Source: Ettlia oleoabundans
Taxonomy: Eukaryota; Chlorophyta; Chlorophyceae; Chlamydomonadales
NCBI GenBank assembly: GCA_019693395.1
Contig: JAAMXP010005583.1
Coordinates: 1 to 43,283 of the forward strand
DNA length: 43,283 nucleotides
Reading direction: 5' to 3'
The notes under the pieces were generated by a model. It was not told where the DNA came from, searched no databases, and saw only the letters and a program-made list of their open reading frames with translations. Shown here piece by piece: positions 41,295 through 43,283 of this stretch (within the stretch, counting starts at the first letter, position 1; each line of letters opens with the position of its first letter). A program made the translations under genes and the position numbers.

Positions 41295-43259
41295 ATGGCC
41301 CGTCGAGAAGGGGAGGCCGCCGTGCCCCCCAACAGGCTGAGCAGGCGGACGGAATTTCGCTTTGGAGTACACAAAGTGGGCTCGCACGGCTACATCGCTG
41401 CCGTGCGGCTGAAGAAGCCCGGGGAAGAGGACACAGTTTGGTGGGAAGAGCACCTTGGAGCCCATAGTACGCCCTGGTATGCAGCTGTTTGTCACGACGC
41501 GGCGCTGTGTAAACGGGCGTACGAAGGGGGCTCCCTGGGCACGCTGCAGCACGGCAGCGGCAGCGGCGCTGCTGGTGGCACTGGTAAGCGTGCCTCAGCC
41601 TTTGCGCAACCACTCACCTTCTCTGCAGTTTGTTGCCATGTACTCATCGTGAACATTCCAAGAAACTGCTTTCACTGATCCCTACATCAAAACCTTCAGT
41701 CTCCCTTGAGCCGCCGCCCCAGACCAGCCCGGCGCCCGCGCCTGTGCCACTGCTTGCAGAACGCCTCAATTTCCCTCTTAGCGCCTACACCTCGCAACAG
41801 GACTTCTGGGATGCCCTCAAGCACAACAGCTTCGGCGAACTGTCACTGCAGCTGCAGGCCAACAATAGGTTGGAAAAGGTGAGTCTGCCCTTCTGCTCAC
41901 GCTGTCTCAATGCGGCTCCCTTCCACAGCTCCGTACAGCTGCTTGTTCTGTCCGCAGCTTGCCTCAGCATCCTTGGCAACTGATATTGAAACCACAAATG
42001 CTTTTCTGTGTATGCAGACATTGTTCTTTGGTGACAGTTGGGTGGAGGGCCTGGCAGAGCAGCAGGAACTCGAGCAGCAGCCCAAAAAGCGGGAGCCAGA
42101 CCTCAAAGCCGCCGCCCGCTCCGGGAGCAGGAAGGAGGGGCATCGTGAGCATGAGCACCCGCGGGAGCATGCTTTGCTGGCAGCCAAGACCAGCCGGCAA
42201 GAAAAGGAGCCAGACCAGAAGCGGCAGCGGCTGACCCCTCCCGCTCAGGGTGTGGCGGAGCGGCGGGGGGAACTGCTGCCGACAGCAGCCACCAGCCAGC
42301 AGCAGCAGCAGAAAGAGGCGCCGCCTGCCCCTCCACCACGGCCCACATCACCTGCTGGAGGCAGTAGTGATGGTGGTGATGGGCGTCACGAAGCAATAGC
42401 AGCAGGCGGTGCACATTTAGCTCCATCAGCCTTGCCAATCGCCGCGCCTGCAGAGCCTCCCAGTGGTAGAAGCAGCGGCGAGAGTGAGGTTCTAGCACAG
42501 CGTGCTGGCAAGATGCCGGCAGCTGCTGCTGGGGTGAGCAGTAGCAGCAGTGACAGTGACAGAGGCAGTGACAGTGAAAGCGAACCAGTAGTAGTGCGGA
42601 ATGGCGGGAAGCGTATGCTGGCAACGGCAAGGGCATCCTCGCCTGCACCACCGGCCTTGACCACCGCAGAACGCACGGTGGTGCATCAGCAGCCGCACGC
42701 AGAGCAGCAGCAGCAGCGCCCGACTGAGGAGCCTAAAAACGTGTGGATTGGCGGCAAAGCAGAGTTCCCTCCAGGCAAGGCGGTCATGGCAGACATGGGC
42801 CTCCATGCCTTCTTCGTTTGGCTAGCTTGCCCAAACAGCCCACCCTCCACCCGCACAACTAACAGTCTGGCAGCCACACAAAAGTACGAGTCCTCCTTGC
42901 ATGCCTGTGCAGGCAGCGCCACATACCCGATGTACCTGAAGCAGGGCCCCATCCAGCGCCACTACTACACCATCTCACGTGGGTGCATCACACCCGCCTG
43001 CTCTTTGCGCTACCCACGTGCTACGCTCTTTTGTTGTGCTGTACGGATGCCATCACAAGTTGGCTCTTTACCCAGGCCACAACTGTCTCTTGATCCTTTT
43101 GCGCGTCCAATCCTGACATGCGCCCCATCTTGTGCGTCCACGCCAACACGCCCGGCTGAATGCAGAGAGTGCGGGTGGTGCGCTGTTCCAGCCTGGTTAC
43201 GAGGGTGAGGTGGACCTCAAAGATGTAGCCACCGGGCGCACGTGGACGGTGCACACAAA
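41295..43259 (+). CDS. AP2-like plus B3-like (RAV-like) transcription factor, 3' partial
   Basis: Exons 41295-41583, 41700-41878, 42018-42774 (or from 41958, same frame), 42913-42978 and 43166-43259; a GTAAGA donor at 43260 shows that the gene continues past the window. Residues ~19-150 resemble a diverged AP2 domain: FRFGVHKVGSHGYIAAVRLK, LGAHSTPWYAAVCHDAALCK, then NFPLSAYTSQQDFWDALK, in the place where AP2 proteins have their TNFP tail. A long Gln/Pro/Ser-rich region with basic patches follows. The last exons give WIGGKAEFPPG, YPMYLKQGPIQRHYYTIS and ALFQPGYEGEVDLKDVATGR, then TWTV, which has the look of the first strands of a B3 DNA-binding domain (the Q of TISQ spans an intron). AP2 followed by B3 is the RAV order. 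Both domain calls are by eye and diverged. The intron at 42775 uses a GC donor. Confidence 0.65.
42775..42912 (+). other. GC-AG intron in the RAV-like gene
   Basis: CCTCCAG|GCAAGG to TGTGCAG|GCAGCG keeps phase 1 and joins KAEFPPG to SATYPMYL. Reading straight through instead gives a low-complexity 46-codon insertion ahead of the B3-like strand. Confidence 0.6.
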
Positions 43260-43283
43260 GTAAGAGGGTCGGTGGGTGGGTGG

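Noticed and set aside
1..43283. A hidden multi-gene defence, toxin, mobile or secondary-metabolite system
   Set aside because: Every sizeable coding block is explained by ordinary eukaryotic genes. I saw no transposase, reverse transcriptase, terminal repeats or pathway-like cluster; the single P450 has no biosynthetic partners nearby.

Overview
This window is nuclear DNA of a green alga (Chlorophyta), most likely a chlorella-like trebouxiophyte or close relative. The genes are GC-rich, split by many short introns (mostly about 70-400 bp), and closely packed. Several products belong to plant and green-algal families: a DHQ-SDH-type shikimate dehydrogenase, a DUF1995 protein, a pKIWI502-type reductase, and AP2 and B3 transcription factors. 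Many have transit-peptide-like N termini. I found no organelle, bacterial, transposon, tRNA, rRNA or CRISPR signal. The lineage is inferred from protein families and gene structure only.

Layout. 1-1038 (+): 3' end of a shikimate dehydrogenase gene that begins outside the window. 1490-4040 (-): plastid DUF1995 protein. 4519-6942 (-): plastid FAD/NAD(P)H reductase-like protein. 7292-12761 (+): large CBM20 (starch-binding) protein with a membrane domain. 13706-15450 (-): peroxin PEX12. 15807-18239 (+): plastid-type J-domain protein. 18962-19793 (-): Yippee-like zinc protein. 20057-20950 (+): small membrane protein with a transit-like N terminus. 21182-23464 (-): PUB+UBX p97/CDC48 adaptor (UBXD1/PUX2 type). 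24066-27957 (-): 17-exon cytochrome P450. 28446-30393 (+): START/SRPBCC-like protein. 31072-33229 (-): GPI8/PIG-K, the catalytic subunit of GPI transamidase. 34017-38860 (+): very large Gln/Ala-rich protein with a B3-like region. 39194-40755 (-): double-AP2-domain transcription factor. 41295-43259+ (+): protein with an AP2-like region and a B3-like region (RAV-like order), running off the right edge.

Gene models were built by hand from reading-frame conservation, family motifs and splice-phase bookkeeping. In every complete model the exon lengths sum to a multiple of three. Most genes sit in divergent pairs sharing 260-790 bp of upstream DNA, alternating with convergent 3' ends. The genes do not form an operon-like system; they are housekeeping functions of plastid, peroxisome, ER and ubiquitin pathways. 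The most notable points are an apparently high share of GC-AG introns, three neighbouring putative transcription-factor genes at the right end (one with the AP2+B3 order of RAV proteins, with RAV-type motifs in its upstream region), and a CBM20 domain joined to a repeated plastid-type membrane motif.
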